Below are positions 9,022 through 16,632 of a stretch of DNA of 34,924 bases, piece by piece (the stretch's first letter is position 1; every line of letters begins with the position of its first letter). The stretch covers positions 1 to 34,924 of the forward strand of contig CAZJXH010000004.1 in NCBI GenBank assembly GCA_964549475.1. The letters are read 5' to 3'. The notes under the pieces are model-generated. The model saw nothing but the letters and a program-made list of their open reading frames with translations, made no database searches and was not told the DNA's origin. A program made the position numbers and the translations under genes. The stretch comes from JBBQKF01 sp964549475 (GTDB lineage Bacteria; Bacillota; Clostridia; Saccharofermentanales; UBA5734).

Positions 9022-11550
9022 TCAGTTTTTAACAATTTTATAGAATATTTTCTTTGCGATTTCAGCTGTCATGATGTATAAAGCCACAATCAGTCCGATG
9101 ATTCCAAGAATCCATGCGGGCAGAGGTTCGAATCCTAGAATTCCTGCAAGTGGTGTGTATGGAATCATCAGCGTGACTGCTACGATCAGCAGCGTGGTCA
9201 TCGCTAAATATTTTCCGGGTCTGCTTTTGAAAAAGGGTTTCCGTGAGCGGATGACCAGAACGATCAGTGCCGCGGAACAAACCGACTCGACAAACCAGCC
9301 CGTTCTGAATTGGATATCGGATGAATGGATCAGCAGCATCAGCGCCGCGAAGGTCATATAATCAAAAATAGAACTGATCAAACCGAAGACAAGCATGAAT
9401 TTTCGGATGAAACGGATATCCCATCTTCGCGGTTTCATGATCATTTCACTGTCAACCGAGTCCGAAGCAATGGTCATCTCCGGAAAATCCGTCAATAAGT
9501 TAGTCAGCAGGATCTGTTTGGGAAGCAGCGGAAGGAACGGAAGAAACAGGGATGCACCCGCCATACTGAACATATTTCCGAAATTGGCACTGGTCGCCAT
9601 GAATACATATTTCAATGTGTTTGCAAACGTTGTTCTCCCGGCAGTCACGCCGCTGATCAGGACTTTTAGATCTTTTTCCAGTAAAACAATGTCCGCTGCC
9701 TCTTTTGCAACATCCGCCGCACTATCCACAGAAATACTGACATCGGCGGCATGAAGCGCCGATGCGTCGTTGATCCCGTCTCCCATATAGCCTACGACAA
9801 ATCCTGCTTTCCGAAGCGCGATAATGATCCGCTCCTTCTGGTTGGGTTCCACTTCGGCAAAAACGGTAATCTGTCTCACCTTTTTGATCAAGGCGGCATC
9901 GCTGGTCTTGTTCAGTTCTGCTCCGGTCAGGATTTTCTCCTCGGATAAGCCGAATTGTGAAATAATATGAGCAGCAATCAGTTTGTTGTCTCCCGTGATA
10001 ATTTTCAATGAAATTCCCAATCGCTTCAGTTTCTTGATTGTTTCGACGATATCCGGTTTTAAAGGGTCATAAAGTGTGATAAATCCTAAAAATGTCATGT
10101 CGGTCTCATGGTCCTTTTCTATCCGTTCATCCTTGTCGAGAATCCGATAGGAAACGCCAAGTGTGCGATATCCTTTTTTGCTGAAGCCCTCGAATTGCTG
10201 CTGTATCTCATCCCGGACAGCAGCGATATCGACAAGTTCGCCGTTCATGTCCTCCGCATGAGTACACACATCCAGAACATTGTGCAGTGCGCCTTTTGTC
10301 ACCATGATTTTGGAATTGGCCTGTTTGTCCGATACCAGGATGCTTAATCTTTTTCGGATGAAATCGTATGGCTGTTCACCCAATTTTTGATAGTTGCTCA
10401 TATCCAACTGTTTGTGGTCGCGGATCGCCTGGTCGATCGGGTTAATGAACCCGGTCTCGAACGAAGCGTTGATATAGGCATACAGGAATGCTTTTTCGCT
10501 TATCCCTCCATCGATGCCATGGGTGGATTCCAGTTTGACCACTCCATCCGTCAGCGTGCCGGTTTTGTCCGAGCAGAAAACATCCATGCTTCCAAAATTT
10601 TCAATCGCAGAAAGGCGTTTGACGATCACTTTGGCTTTTGCCATCGTCTTGGCGCCGTTTGCAAGGTTTATGCTGATAATCGCCGGAAGCAGCTGCGGGG
10701 TCAGCCCCACAGCAAGAGCGAGTGAGAATAGAAAGGAGTCGAGTGCCGGCCTTTTTAAAAAAACATTGATGGCAAAAATGGCAAAAACCAGAATTAATGT
10801 GATTTCCATCAATAGGTATCCAAATGATTTCACGCCTCTTTCAAATTCGGTTTCAGGCGGTTTTTTCTTCAGGCTTTCAGAAATCTTCCCGAATTCCGTG
10901 TTTTTCCCTGTGTGAAGGACAAGGGCTTTCGCGCTGCCGCTGATGATATGTGTGCCCATCCATACGGAATTTTTCCGCTCACCGATAACGGTTTCTCCGG
11001 ATAGGACCCCGGACTCTTTCTCAACCGGAAAGGTCTCTCCTGTCAGAGTCGCTTCGTCCACAAAAAGTGCATTCGACTCGATGATCAGCCCATCCCCCGG
11101 AATAATATCCCCTGCCTTCAGCAGCACCACATCGCCAGGTATCACTTCCGATACTCCGACGATAAGCGGCACGCCTTCCCGAAGCACCGTCGCCTTGATT
11201 TGAACCACCGCCAATAATTTATCCACAGCGGAATTCGCCCCGTATTCCTGCCAGAATCCAAGCAGGCCGCTGGCCAGCACAATCGCAAGAATAATGAACG
11301 CATCCAGTGTATCGCCCAGATAAAAAGAAAGCCCGATGGCAAAAAACAGGATCAGGATGATCGGACTTTTGAATTGTGCAAGTAAAAGTAAAAAAGTATT
11401 GTTTTTCTTGCTCTTTTTAATAGAATTCACTCCATATTCCAATCGTCTTTTTTTTGCTTCACTATCGGATATTCCATTCACCGAACTTTTTGTCTGTTGG
11501 AACGCGGATTCAACCGTCTCCGCCCAGAAAAATTCGTTTCTCTCTTCCAT
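9022..11550 (-). CDS. mgtA: Magnesium-importing P-type ATPase (P3B, MgtA-type)
   Basis: Membrane P-type ATPase of 842 residues that takes up Mg2+ at the cost of ATP. I place the start at the ATG ending at 11550 (MEERNEFFW), with AAGGGACGGG upstream; the reading frame stays open further upstream but would overlap the preceding gene. Motifs: TGET in the actuator domain (170-173), DKTGTLTDG with phosphorylated Asp328, GDGINDASAL in the hinge, and TPQLLPAI in M4. The C-terminal half has the MgtA-typical NPIDQAI and ISSIFDYMTF blocks. About ten membrane helices. No M-box or other Mg2+ riboswitch is visible upstream, where the neighbouring genes sit only 56 and 35 bp apart, so it is probably transcribed from upstream of the DUF1003 gene. 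Confidence 0.92.
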   Translation of the reverse strand: MEERNEFFWAETVESAFQQTKSSVNGISDSEAKKRRLEYGVNSIKKSKKNNTFLLLLAQFKSPIILILFFAIGLSFYLGDTLDAFIILAIVLASGLLGFWQEYGANSAVDKLLAVVQIKATVLREGVPLIVGVSEVIPGDVVLLKAGDIIPGDGLIIESNALFVDEATLTGETFPVEKESGVLSGETVIGERKNSVWMGTHIISGSAKALVLHTGKNTEFGKISESLKKKPPETEFERGVKSFGYLLMEITLILVFAIFAINVFLKRPALDSFLFSLALAVGLTPQLLPAIISINLANGAKTMAKAKVIVKRLSAIENFGSMDVFCSDKTGTLTDGVVKLESTHGIDGGISEKAFLYAYINASFETGFINPIDQAIRDHKQLDMSNYQKLGEQPYDFIRKRLSILVSDKQANSKIMVTKGALHNVLDVCTHAEDMNGELVDIAAVRDEIQQQFEGFSKKGYRTLGVSYRILDKDERIEKDHETDMTFLGFITLYDPLKPDIVETIKKLKRLGISLKIITGDNKLIAAHIISQFGLSEEKILTGAELNKTSDAALIKKVRQITVFAEVEPNQKERIIIALRKAGFVVGYMGDGINDASALHAADVSISVDSAADVAKEAADIVLLEKDLKVLISGVTAGRTTFANTLKYVFMATSANFGNMFSMAGASLFLPFLPLLPKQILLTNLLTDFPEMTIASDSVDSEMIMKPRRWDIRFIRKFMLVFGLISSIFDYMTFAALMLLIHSSDIQFRTGWFVESVCSAALIVLVIRSRKPFFKSRPGKYLAMTTLLIVAVTLMIPYTPLAGILGFEPLPAWILGIIGLIVALYIMTAEIAKKIFYKIVKN

Positions 11551-11606
11551 TCTATCCCGTCCCTTCTTTGATTCTGATTTATTGCATTTTGCACCATCAA
11601 TTCCCT

Positions 11607-12026
11607 CTATTGCTTTATAATCATATGCGCGCCAACTGCAATAACTAATAAAAATGCAACGATGCGGTGTGTTTTCAGCCATACTGCTTTTAAATTTTTA
11701 TTGATAAAAGCCCCATACATTCCTAACCCCCCGAGAGTCATCATAAGAATCGCAGATATGATTCCGGTGATTCGGATATTGTCTGTCGAAAAAGCGATGG
11801 CGAAATGGGTCAATAAAGATGCGATGGCGATAATCCCGGCTGTTTTATGATATTTAACAATGACTTTCATGACCTTCCGATAAAAATCTGCAAATTGCTT
11901 TTTATCTTTCCCCAATTTCATAATAAATCTTTTATGAATTAATTTTATAAAATAATTCAAAATGGCTATCCCGAAACTGATTGCTGTTATCGTCCCCAGA
12001 AGTTCAATTACATCTTTTGCTGTCAT
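11607..12026 (-). CDS. Four-helix membrane protein with two HX13H motifs, predicted bis-haem b protein
   Basis: A 139-residue membrane protein with AAGGAG upstream. Four helices are visible, around residues 7-28, 58-80, 84-108 and 115-137. Its intramembrane histidines are H60 and H74 in helix 2 and H120 and H134 in helix 4, each pair separated by exactly 13 residues. Helices 2 and 4 run in the same direction, so H60/H120 and H74/H134 would lie at matching depths and could hold two b haems stacked across the membrane. HX13H is the haem signature of ferric reductases and NADPH oxidases; cytochrome b561-like proteins share the logic. No flavin or NAD domain is attached. It lies between the DUF1003 and mgtA genes. 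Haem binding is inferred, not shown. Confidence 0.72.
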   Translation of the reverse strand: MTAKDVIELLGTITAISFGIAILNYFIKLIHKRFIMKLGKDKKQFADFYRKVMKVIVKYHKTAGIIAIASLLTHFAIAFSTDNIRITGIISAILMMTLGGLGMYGAFINKNLKAVWLKTHRIVAFLLVIAVGAHMIIKQ

Positions 12027-12061
12027 TTGGTCTTTTACTCCTTGTGTTTATTCTTTCTGGT

Positions 12062-12622
12062 TTATTTTGACTCTTCCTTGCCGGTGATATCCTTGATTCC
12101 ATTGTTCCCATCGCCCAGAGCCGCCTCATTGCTCCCAATGCCCCCATTGTTTACATTATAGGTGGTTTTATTGAAATTGATGATAATCTCATCCTGTTTC
12201 TGTTCCAGACTTTTAAGCTTATTGATGAGTTCTTCAATCAGAATTTCCGATTTCAAATTGATCTCATAATCGTGCTCCGCCCGGATCCGGTCTTTTTTCT
12301 CCTGCCGGTTCTGGCTCATCATGATGACCGGAGCTTGCAATGCGGCAACACAAGAAAGAATAAGATTCAATAGAATAAAAGGGAATGGATCGAATGGTTT
12401 GGCAAACAGCTGAATGGAGTTGATGATAATCCATACAATTAAAACACTGACAAAAATGGAGATGAATGTCCAGCTTCCGGCGAAATCCGCCAGTTTGTCC
12501 GCCATCCTCTCTCCTGTAGTAAGACTCTCCTCGTGCAGGTCGTTGATGTTCCTTGATTTCTTGCATGCCGCCAATTCTTCGATGCTTTTGTATTCGAGTT
12601 CTTTTTTCATTGAAGTATCCAT
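12062..12622 (-). CDS. DUF1003 membrane protein
   Basis: A 186-residue protein of the DUF1003 family, function unknown. The family block is clear: ERMADKLADFAGSW, two helices (about 48-68 and 80-103) joined by a short loop with FDPFPFILLN, then APVIMMSQNRQ..DR..AEHDYEINLKSE. A coiled coil that extends over roughly residues 125-150 and an Asn/Gly-rich end (NNGGIGSNEAALGDGNNG) follow. AAAGGA directly abuts the first ATG (12622); the ATG at 12610 is about 12 bases from it, so either start is possible. It heads the leftward run containing the bis-haem candidate and mgtA, which hints at a role in ion or membrane homeostasis. Confidence 0.85.
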   Translation of the reverse strand: MDTSMKKELEYKSIEELAACKKSRNINDLHEESLTTGERMADKLADFAGSWTFISIFVSVLIVWIIINSIQLFAKPFDPFPFILLNLILSCVAALQAPVIMMSQNRQEKKDRIRAEHDYEINLKSEILIEELINKLKSLEQKQDEIIINFNKTTYNVNNGGIGSNEAALGDGNNGIKDITGKEESK

Positions 12623-12666
12623 TCCTTTCGCGGTAATCTTTTCCGTTTTCTTTGATATATATCATC

Positions 12667-12703
12667 ATCTATATTAATATTACCCTTATCTATATTAATA
12701 TTA
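12667..12703. promoter_or_regulatory. Perfect 16-bp direct repeat, possible operator upstream of DUF1003 gene
   Basis: ATCTATATTAATATTA occurs at 12667-12682 and again at 12688-12703, a 21-bp period or two helical turns. On the minus strand it lies just after a TATAAT-like -10 (12716-12721), where a repressor site would be expected, although I see no good -35. The sequence TTATCTATAT also occurs in the ArsR1 operator at 12901-12909, suggesting a shared regulator. Confidence 0.45.
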
Positions 12704-12796
12704 AATTATTCCTTCATTATAACCCTTTAACTATATCCTTTTTTTATTATACTTTTCTTTATTTCTGCTATTATGAATTTTACATCAATCCATGAC

Positions 12797-12847
12797 CGTT
12801 TGCACTTTTTTTATTAATTCACACGTTTGTACTTTTTTATAAATTCA
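12797..12847. repeat. Imperfect 27-bp tandem direct repeat in the divergent intergenic region
   Basis: CGTTTGCACTTTTTTTATTA (from 12797) recurs as CGTTTGTACTTTTTTATAAA (from 12824), each followed by TTC and A. The second copy ends just before the -35 of the ArsR1 promoter. The rest of the 367-bp gap 12623-12989 is AT-rich and holds the two promoter regions; no gene is seen. Confidence 0.5.
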
Positions 12848-12849
12848 TA

Positions 12850-12878
12850 TTGACAGTTCTCTATATTCGAACTATACT
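12850..12878 (+). promoter_or_regulatory. Promoter of the ArsR1-permease-thioredoxin operon
   Basis: TTGACA (12850-12855), 17-bp spacer, TATACT (12873-12878). Near-consensus sigma-70/SigA promoter, with an inverted repeat immediately downstream over the expected start site. Confidence 0.8.
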
Positions 12879-12888
12879 GAATTCATAC

Positions 12889-12910
12889 GATATAGACGTT
12901 TATCTATATC
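12889..12910. promoter_or_regulatory. ArsR1 operator candidate
   Basis: Perfect inverted repeat GATATAGA (12889-12896) and TCTATATC (12903-12910) with a 6-bp centre. It lies at the expected transcription start, so a bound repressor would block the promoter. The adjacent arsR gene is the obvious candidate regulator. Confidence 0.7.
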
Positions 12911-12989
12911 ATTGCCAATATCAGACCATGCGGAAAATAATAATTATAGTACAAAAGAATAGCAGAAATGGAACAGGAGTGGAAATGCG

Positions 12990-13280
12990 ATGACACACAA
13001 AGAATATGTTTTGATTTTCAAGGCGCTGGCGGATGAGACCCGTCTAAAGATCGTGGAGACGCTGTCCGGCGGAGAGTGCTGCGCCTGTAAAATACTGGAG
13101 CAGTTTTCCATCACCCAGCCAACCTTGTCCTATCACATGAAAATCCTGTGCGACAGCGGTCTTGTCGACGGCAGACGCGACGGAGCCTGGATCCGATATA
13201 CCATCAGCGCGCCAAAGCTCGAAGCCGTCCGTAAATTTCTGGATCGGATCGATCTTTCAGAGAAGAAAGAGGAAATTTAA
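12990..13280 (+). CDS. ArsR/SmtB-family repressor (ArsR1)
   Basis: Winged-helix metalloregulator of 96 residues with AGGAG upstream. The DNA-binding part reads ITQPTLSYHMKILCDSGLV, and the wing RRDGAWIRYTI. The cysteines C30, C31 and C33 in GGECCACKIL sit where the ELCVCDL arsenic site of classic ArsR proteins lies, and C54 is in the recognition helix. Arsenite or a related thiophilic ligand is therefore the likely inducer. Its TAA overlaps the permease ATG by one base (TAATG), so the two are translationally coupled. A perfect inverted repeat at 12889-12910 is the likely autoregulatory site. Confidence 0.9.
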   Translation: MTHKEYVLIFKALADETRLKIVETLSGGECCACKILEQFSITQPTLSYHMKILCDSGLVDGRRDGAWIRYTISAPKLEAVRKFLDRIDLSEKKEEI

Positions 13281-14284
13281 TGTTTATTTTTGAATGGCTG
13301 AATAATCAATTACTAAAAATGGATTGGCTGAATGCGCTGATCCGGCTTTTGGTTGAAAATGTGTTTGGTCTGAATGTCAATGAACAGCTGGGCGGAAGCG
13401 TCCATTTTTTCCTATATGATACGGTCAAAATTTTTATTCTTTTATCTTTTTTAATTTTTATCATTTCCTATATCCAGAGTTTCTTCCCGCCTGAACGCAC
13501 GAGGAAGATCCTTGGCCGGTTCAGCGGCCTTGCCGCTAATATCCTCGGCGCGCTTCTTGGAACCATCACGCCTTTTTGTTCCTGCTCCTCGATTCCTATT
13601 TTTATTGGATTTACCAATGCAGGACTGCCCCTGGGCGTCACCTTTTCTTTCCTGATCTCCTCCCCGCTTGTGGATCTGGCTTCGGTTCTTCTCCTTGCCA
13701 GTATTTTCAACTGGAAAATTGCCATCGCGTATGTGGTTGTCGGGCTCATTCTGGCCGTTATTGGCGGAACGGTCATCGGGAAGGCGAAACTGGAGGATTA
13801 TGTGGAGCCTTTTATTTTCAAAAACAAGGTCCTTGATGTGGTACAGGCGAAACTGTCAAGGCGTGATCGGATCAACTATTCCAAAGAACAGGTTTTTTCT
13901 GTCATCCGCAAAGTCTGGCTTTATGTGCTGATCGGCGTTGGAATCGGCGCATTGATCCATAACTGGATACCGGAAAATGTCATTGCAGCCGTTCTCGGAC
14001 AGGACAAATGGTATTCTGTGATCATTGCAACCATTGTCGGCGTACCGATGTATGCGGATATCTTTGGAACCCTTCCTATTGCACAATCATTGGTTGAGAA
14101 AGGAGTCGGGATCGGAACGGCGCTTTCTTTCATGATGGCAGTGACGGCGCTTTCTCTTCCATCCATCATTATGCTCAAGAAAGTTGTGAAAACGAAACTA
14201 TTAGGGATTTTTGTCGGGATTGTAACAGTCGGCATCATCATCATCGGATATGTTTTCAATGCATTCGGGTGGTTATTGTTATAA
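13280..14284 (+). CDS. ArsP-like permease (COG0701, UPF0718)
   Basis: Polytopic membrane protein of 334 residues with about eight helices. The family motif TPFCSCSSIPIFIGFTNAGL carries the paired cysteines found in ArsP; a second half-repeat has VGVPMYADIFGTLPIAQSL. Characterised ArsP proteins export trivalent organoarsenicals such as methylarsenite, while other COG0701 members have unknown substrates. It overlaps the ArsR1 stop by one base and is followed after 70 bp by a small thioredoxin, a common three-gene set in Clostridia. Function is inferred from family and operon. Confidence 0.85.
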   Translation: MFIFEWLNNQLLKMDWLNALIRLLVENVFGLNVNEQLGGSVHFFLYDTVKIFILLSFLIFIISYIQSFFPPERTRKILGRFSGLAANILGALLGTITPFCSCSSIPIFIGFTNAGLPLGVTFSFLISSPLVDLASVLLLASIFNWKIAIAYVVVGLILAVIGGTVIGKAKLEDYVEPFIFKNKVLDVVQAKLSRRDRINYSKEQVFSVIRKVWLYVLIGVGIGALIHNWIPENVIAAVLGQDKWYSVIIATIVGVPMYADIFGTLPIAQSLVEKGVGIGTALSFMMAVTALSLPSIIMLKKVVKTKLLGIFVGIVTVGIIIIGYVFNAFGWLLL

Positions 14285-14354
14285 TAATTTCACCGGATCC
14301 AATTATTTATATGAAAAAGCAGAAAACAACGATAGAAATCAGGAGGATCTTATC

Positions 14355-14597
14355 ATGGTCATTAAAATTTTAGGCTCAGGGTGCAAAAACTGCATCACAC
14401 TCACCGAAAACACCAAAGCGGCTCTTTCCATACTCGGCGTCCATGCAGAAATCGCCAAAGTGACCGACTTTGCAGACATCGCTGCATTCGGTGTCATGTC
14501 CACTCCCGCGCTAGTCATTGATGAAAAAGTCGTTTCCTTCGGAAAAGTGCTCAAACCAAAAGAAATTGTAAAAATTCTTGAAACGATGTCCGTATAA
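14355..14597 (+). CDS. Small thioredoxin-like protein (TIGR00412 type)
   Basis: An 80-residue thioredoxin-fold protein. The start at 14355 is set by AGGAGG at 14341-14346. The redox motif CKNC follows directly after the first strand (KILGSGCKNC), and the conserved cis-proline is in MSTPALVID. This is the minimal thioredoxin known as redox-active disulfide protein 2. It is the third gene of the ArsR1-permease operon and probably reduces a disulfide or metalloid for that pathway. No clear terminator follows. Confidence 0.88.
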   Translation: MVIKILGSGCKNCITLTENTKAALSILGVHAEIAKVTDFADIAAFGVMSTPALVIDEKVVSFGKVLKPKEIVKILETMSV

Positions 14598-14733
14598 AGA
14601 TTAATCCCTCATTATTTGTACGGAACTCCAAGCCAGGGCTGGTAAACAACAAATTATTAAAGCGCCATAAGCAAGAAAATTGAAACAGAAAACAATCAAA
14701 CAGATTTTTAATTTTTACAAGGCTAAAGATCGA

Positions 14734-14762
14734 TTGAAGGATGAATTTTCCTGTGATATTAT
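14734..14762 (+). promoter_or_regulatory. Promoter of the CoA-disulfide reductase operon
   Basis: TTGAAG (14734-14739), 17-bp spacer, TATTAT (14757-14762). It lies about 200 bp before the gene because an insertion element now occupies most of the leader. The rest of the gap from 14598 shows no gene and no terminator. Confidence 0.7.
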
Positions 14763-14763
14763 A

Positions 14764-14789
14764 TATGAGTGCAAATGCATACGCTCATA
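14764..14789. promoter_or_regulatory. ArsR-type 12-2-12 operator
   Basis: TATGAGTG (14764-14771) and CGCTCATA (14782-14789) form an inverted repeat with one mismatch, in a 26-bp 12-2-12 layout typical of ArsR/SmtB sites. It starts right after the -10. The ArsR2 gene at the end of the operon is the likely repressor. Confidence 0.68.
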
Positions 14790-14794
14790 AACAG

Positions 14795-14803
14795 GATTGG
14801 AGG
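14795..14803. repeat. Left target duplication of insertion element copy 2
   Basis: GATTGGAGG, identical to 14946-14954 on the other side of the element. A perfect 9-bp duplication. Confidence 0.85.
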
Positions 14804-14945
14804 CAGGGCAATCGCTTCCGAAAAGAAACGGATTAGTAGCAGATGGAATGCAACATGGGGACGGTTCTTGTGTTGCATAAACGAAATAAAATGAAATATA
14901 AGAACCGTCCCCATGCTCCATTTCTTTTCGGAAGCAATTGCCCTG
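14804..14945 (+). mobile_element. Palindromic miniature insertion element, copy 2 (142 bp), intact
   Basis: Non-coding element with terminal inverted repeats CAGGGCAAT (14804-14812) and ATTGCCCTG (14937-14945). The arms stay complementary for about 28 bp with two mismatches (CGCTTCCGAAAAGAAA versus TTTCTTTTCGGAAGCA), then again at GGGGACGGTTCTT / AAGAACCGTCCCC. It is flanked by the perfect 9-bp repeat GATTGGAGG. No protein is encoded, so it is MITE-like and needs a transposase in trans; a 9-bp duplication fits several DDE families and I cannot assign one. It is transcribed as part of the leader of the downstream gene and would fold into a large hairpin ending just before the ribosome-binding site. 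Confidence 0.88.
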
Positions 14946-14954
14946 GATTGGAGG
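14946..14954. repeat. Right target duplication of copy 2, carrying the Shine-Dalgarno site
   Basis: GATTGGAGG. Its GGAGG plus the following A forms GGAGGA, six bases before the ATG at 14962, so the duplication kept the ribosome-binding site of the reductase gene intact. Confidence 0.85.
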
Positions 14955-14961
14955 ACGAAAT

Positions 14962-16632
14962 ATGCGAATCATTGTAATTGGCGCAGTCGCTGCTGGCACC
15001 TCTGCCGCGGCAAAAGCACGAAGAAATACAGAAAACGCAGATATCATCATTTATGAGAAAGACCGCTTTATTTCTTATTCTGGTTGCGGCATGCCCTATT
15101 ATATTGGTGGAGTAGTGGAGCGTTCCGATGATCTGACACCACGGGACCCTGCATTCTTCAAGAGTAAATACAACGTGGATGTCTTTATTTTACATGAGGT
15201 ACTTTCGATTCATCCGGATAAGAAAATCTTGGAAATAAAAAATCTCTCCACTGGCCAAGTATTCACGGATACCTATGACACCCTTATTCTTGCCACCGGT
15301 GCAAAAGCTGTTGTTCCACCAATTAAAGGGGTTAACGGTTCGAACGTTTTTATGCTGCGCAATATCAACGATATGAACCGGATTCATTCTTTCATTGAAT
15401 CGAAGAAACCACAATCTGCGGTGATCATCGGCACAGGTTTCATCGGCCTCGAGGTTTGTGAAAACTTGAAAAGACTCGGGATTGATATAACTATGATTGA
15501 AAAGTTGCCGCAAGTCACACCGGGACTTGATGATGATATGGCCGGTTATGTGGAAGAACATCTTGAAAAAAATGGGATTTCTGTTCTGACTTCTGTTTCT
15601 GCAGAAAAAATCACCGCGAACGGAGTGATATTATCGGACGGTTCCTCGGTCGATGCGGAAATGATCATTGTATCCGTAGGAATTCGACCCGAAACGGAGC
15701 TTGCTAAGCAAACAGGAATTGAACTTGGCATATCCGGTGCCATCAAGGTTGACAAGAAGATGCGAACAAACCGGAAAGATATTTTTGCCTGCGGAGATTG
15801 CATCGAACAATTTCATGTTGTCACAGGGAAACCTGTTTATCGTCCATTGGGGTCTACTGCGAACAAAACGGGTCGAATCGCAGGAGATTGTGCAACGAAC
15901 GGCAGTCTTGAATTTCGAGGAATACTTGGTACTGGAATTTTTAAAGTTTTCGATTTGGCAGTTGCTCAAACCGGACTGTCCGAACGCGAAGCGCTGGAAC
16001 AAGGATATGACGTTGCTGTCTGCCATAATATCAAACCGGACAAGCCGGAATATATGGGAGGAAGAGAAATGGTCATCAAAGGCATTGCCGACAAAGCGAC
16101 CGGGAGACTTCTGGGAGCCCAGATCGTCGGGTTTGAGGGAGTCGATAAACGGATTGATGTTTTCGTAACAGCTATTACCTTTAAGGCAAACGTCGAAGAC
16201 CTGTTCCATCTTGATCTGGCTTATGCACCGCCTTTTTCCACTACGAAAGATCCGGTCATGTATACCGGCATGATCCTGGACAATGCCATCCACCGATCCA
16301 GGCCATTGATAACGGCGCAAGCGCTGGACGCCCTGATACAATCCGGTGAAAAGGTTGAATTGATTGATGCAAGAGTCTCTTCCCAGTATGGGAAAGGACA
16401 TATCGGCGCAGCGGATTCGATTCCCCATACAGCCCTGAGAGAAGCCGCAGCGAACCTGGATCCGAATGTCTTTACCGTGACATACTGCAACAAAGGAGTC
16501 ACCGGGAACGCTGCGCAGAATATTCTGATCAATCGGGGCTTTAAAAAAGTATACAACCTTTCGGGTGGACACGAACAATTTAAAAAATTCATGATTAAAA
16601 ACAGCAAGAAACCAGGTGGAAATAATAGTTGA
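14962..16632 (+). CDS. CoA-disulfide/persulfide reductase with C-terminal rhodanese domain (CoADR-RHD)
   Basis: FAD- and NAD(P)H-dependent flavoprotein of 556 residues in the cytosol. Start at the ATG at 14962, preceded by GGAGGA. Features: FAD-binding VIGAVAAGTSAA at the N-terminus, single redox cysteine C42 in SYSGCGMPYYIGG (the CoADR active site), NAD-binding VIIGTGFIGLEV, and FACGDC near the end of the FAD domain. From about residue 460 there is a rhodanese domain (LIDARVSSQYGKGHIGAADSIP) with active C509 in the loop CNKGVTG. Characterised fusions reduce CoA disulfide, CoA persulfide or polysulfide, linking thiol balance with sulfane sulfur. It overlaps ArsR2 by 17 bp and sits behind an ArsR-type operator, now split from it by an insertion element. 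Confidence 0.92.
   Translation: MRIIVIGAVAAGTSAAAKARRNTENADIIIYEKDRFISYSGCGMPYYIGGVVERSDDLTPRDPAFFKSKYNVDVFILHEVLSIHPDKKILEIKNLSTGQVFTDTYDTLILATGAKAVVPPIKGVNGSNVFMLRNINDMNRIHSFIESKKPQSAVIIGTGFIGLEVCENLKRLGIDITMIEKLPQVTPGLDDDMAGYVEEHLEKNGISVLTSVSAEKITANGVILSDGSSVDAEMIIVSVGIRPETELAKQTGIELGISGAIKVDKKMRTNRKDIFACGDCIEQFHVVTGKPVYRPLGSTANKTGRIAGDCATNGSLEFRGILGTGIFKVFDLAVAQTGLSEREALEQGYDVAVCHNIKPDKPEYMGGREMVIKGIADKATGRLLGAQIVGFEGVDKRIDVFVTAITFKANVEDLFHLDLAYAPPFSTTKDPVMYTGMILDNAIHRSRPLITAQALDALIQSGEKVELIDARVSSQYGKGHIGAADSIPHTALREAAANLDPNVFTVTYCNKGVTGNAAQNILINRGFKKVYNLSGGHEQFKKFMIKNSKKPGGNNS

Noticed and set aside
11551..11560. AAGGGACGG before mgtA (minus strand) identical to the left target duplication of element copy 1
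   Set aside because: It is simply the purine-rich ribosome site; a 9-base match is expected by chance, and no element ends lie beside it.
11551..12061. M-box Mg2+ riboswitch before mgtA
   Set aside because: The gaps are only 56 and 35 bp and contain no room for the roughly 160-nt structure.
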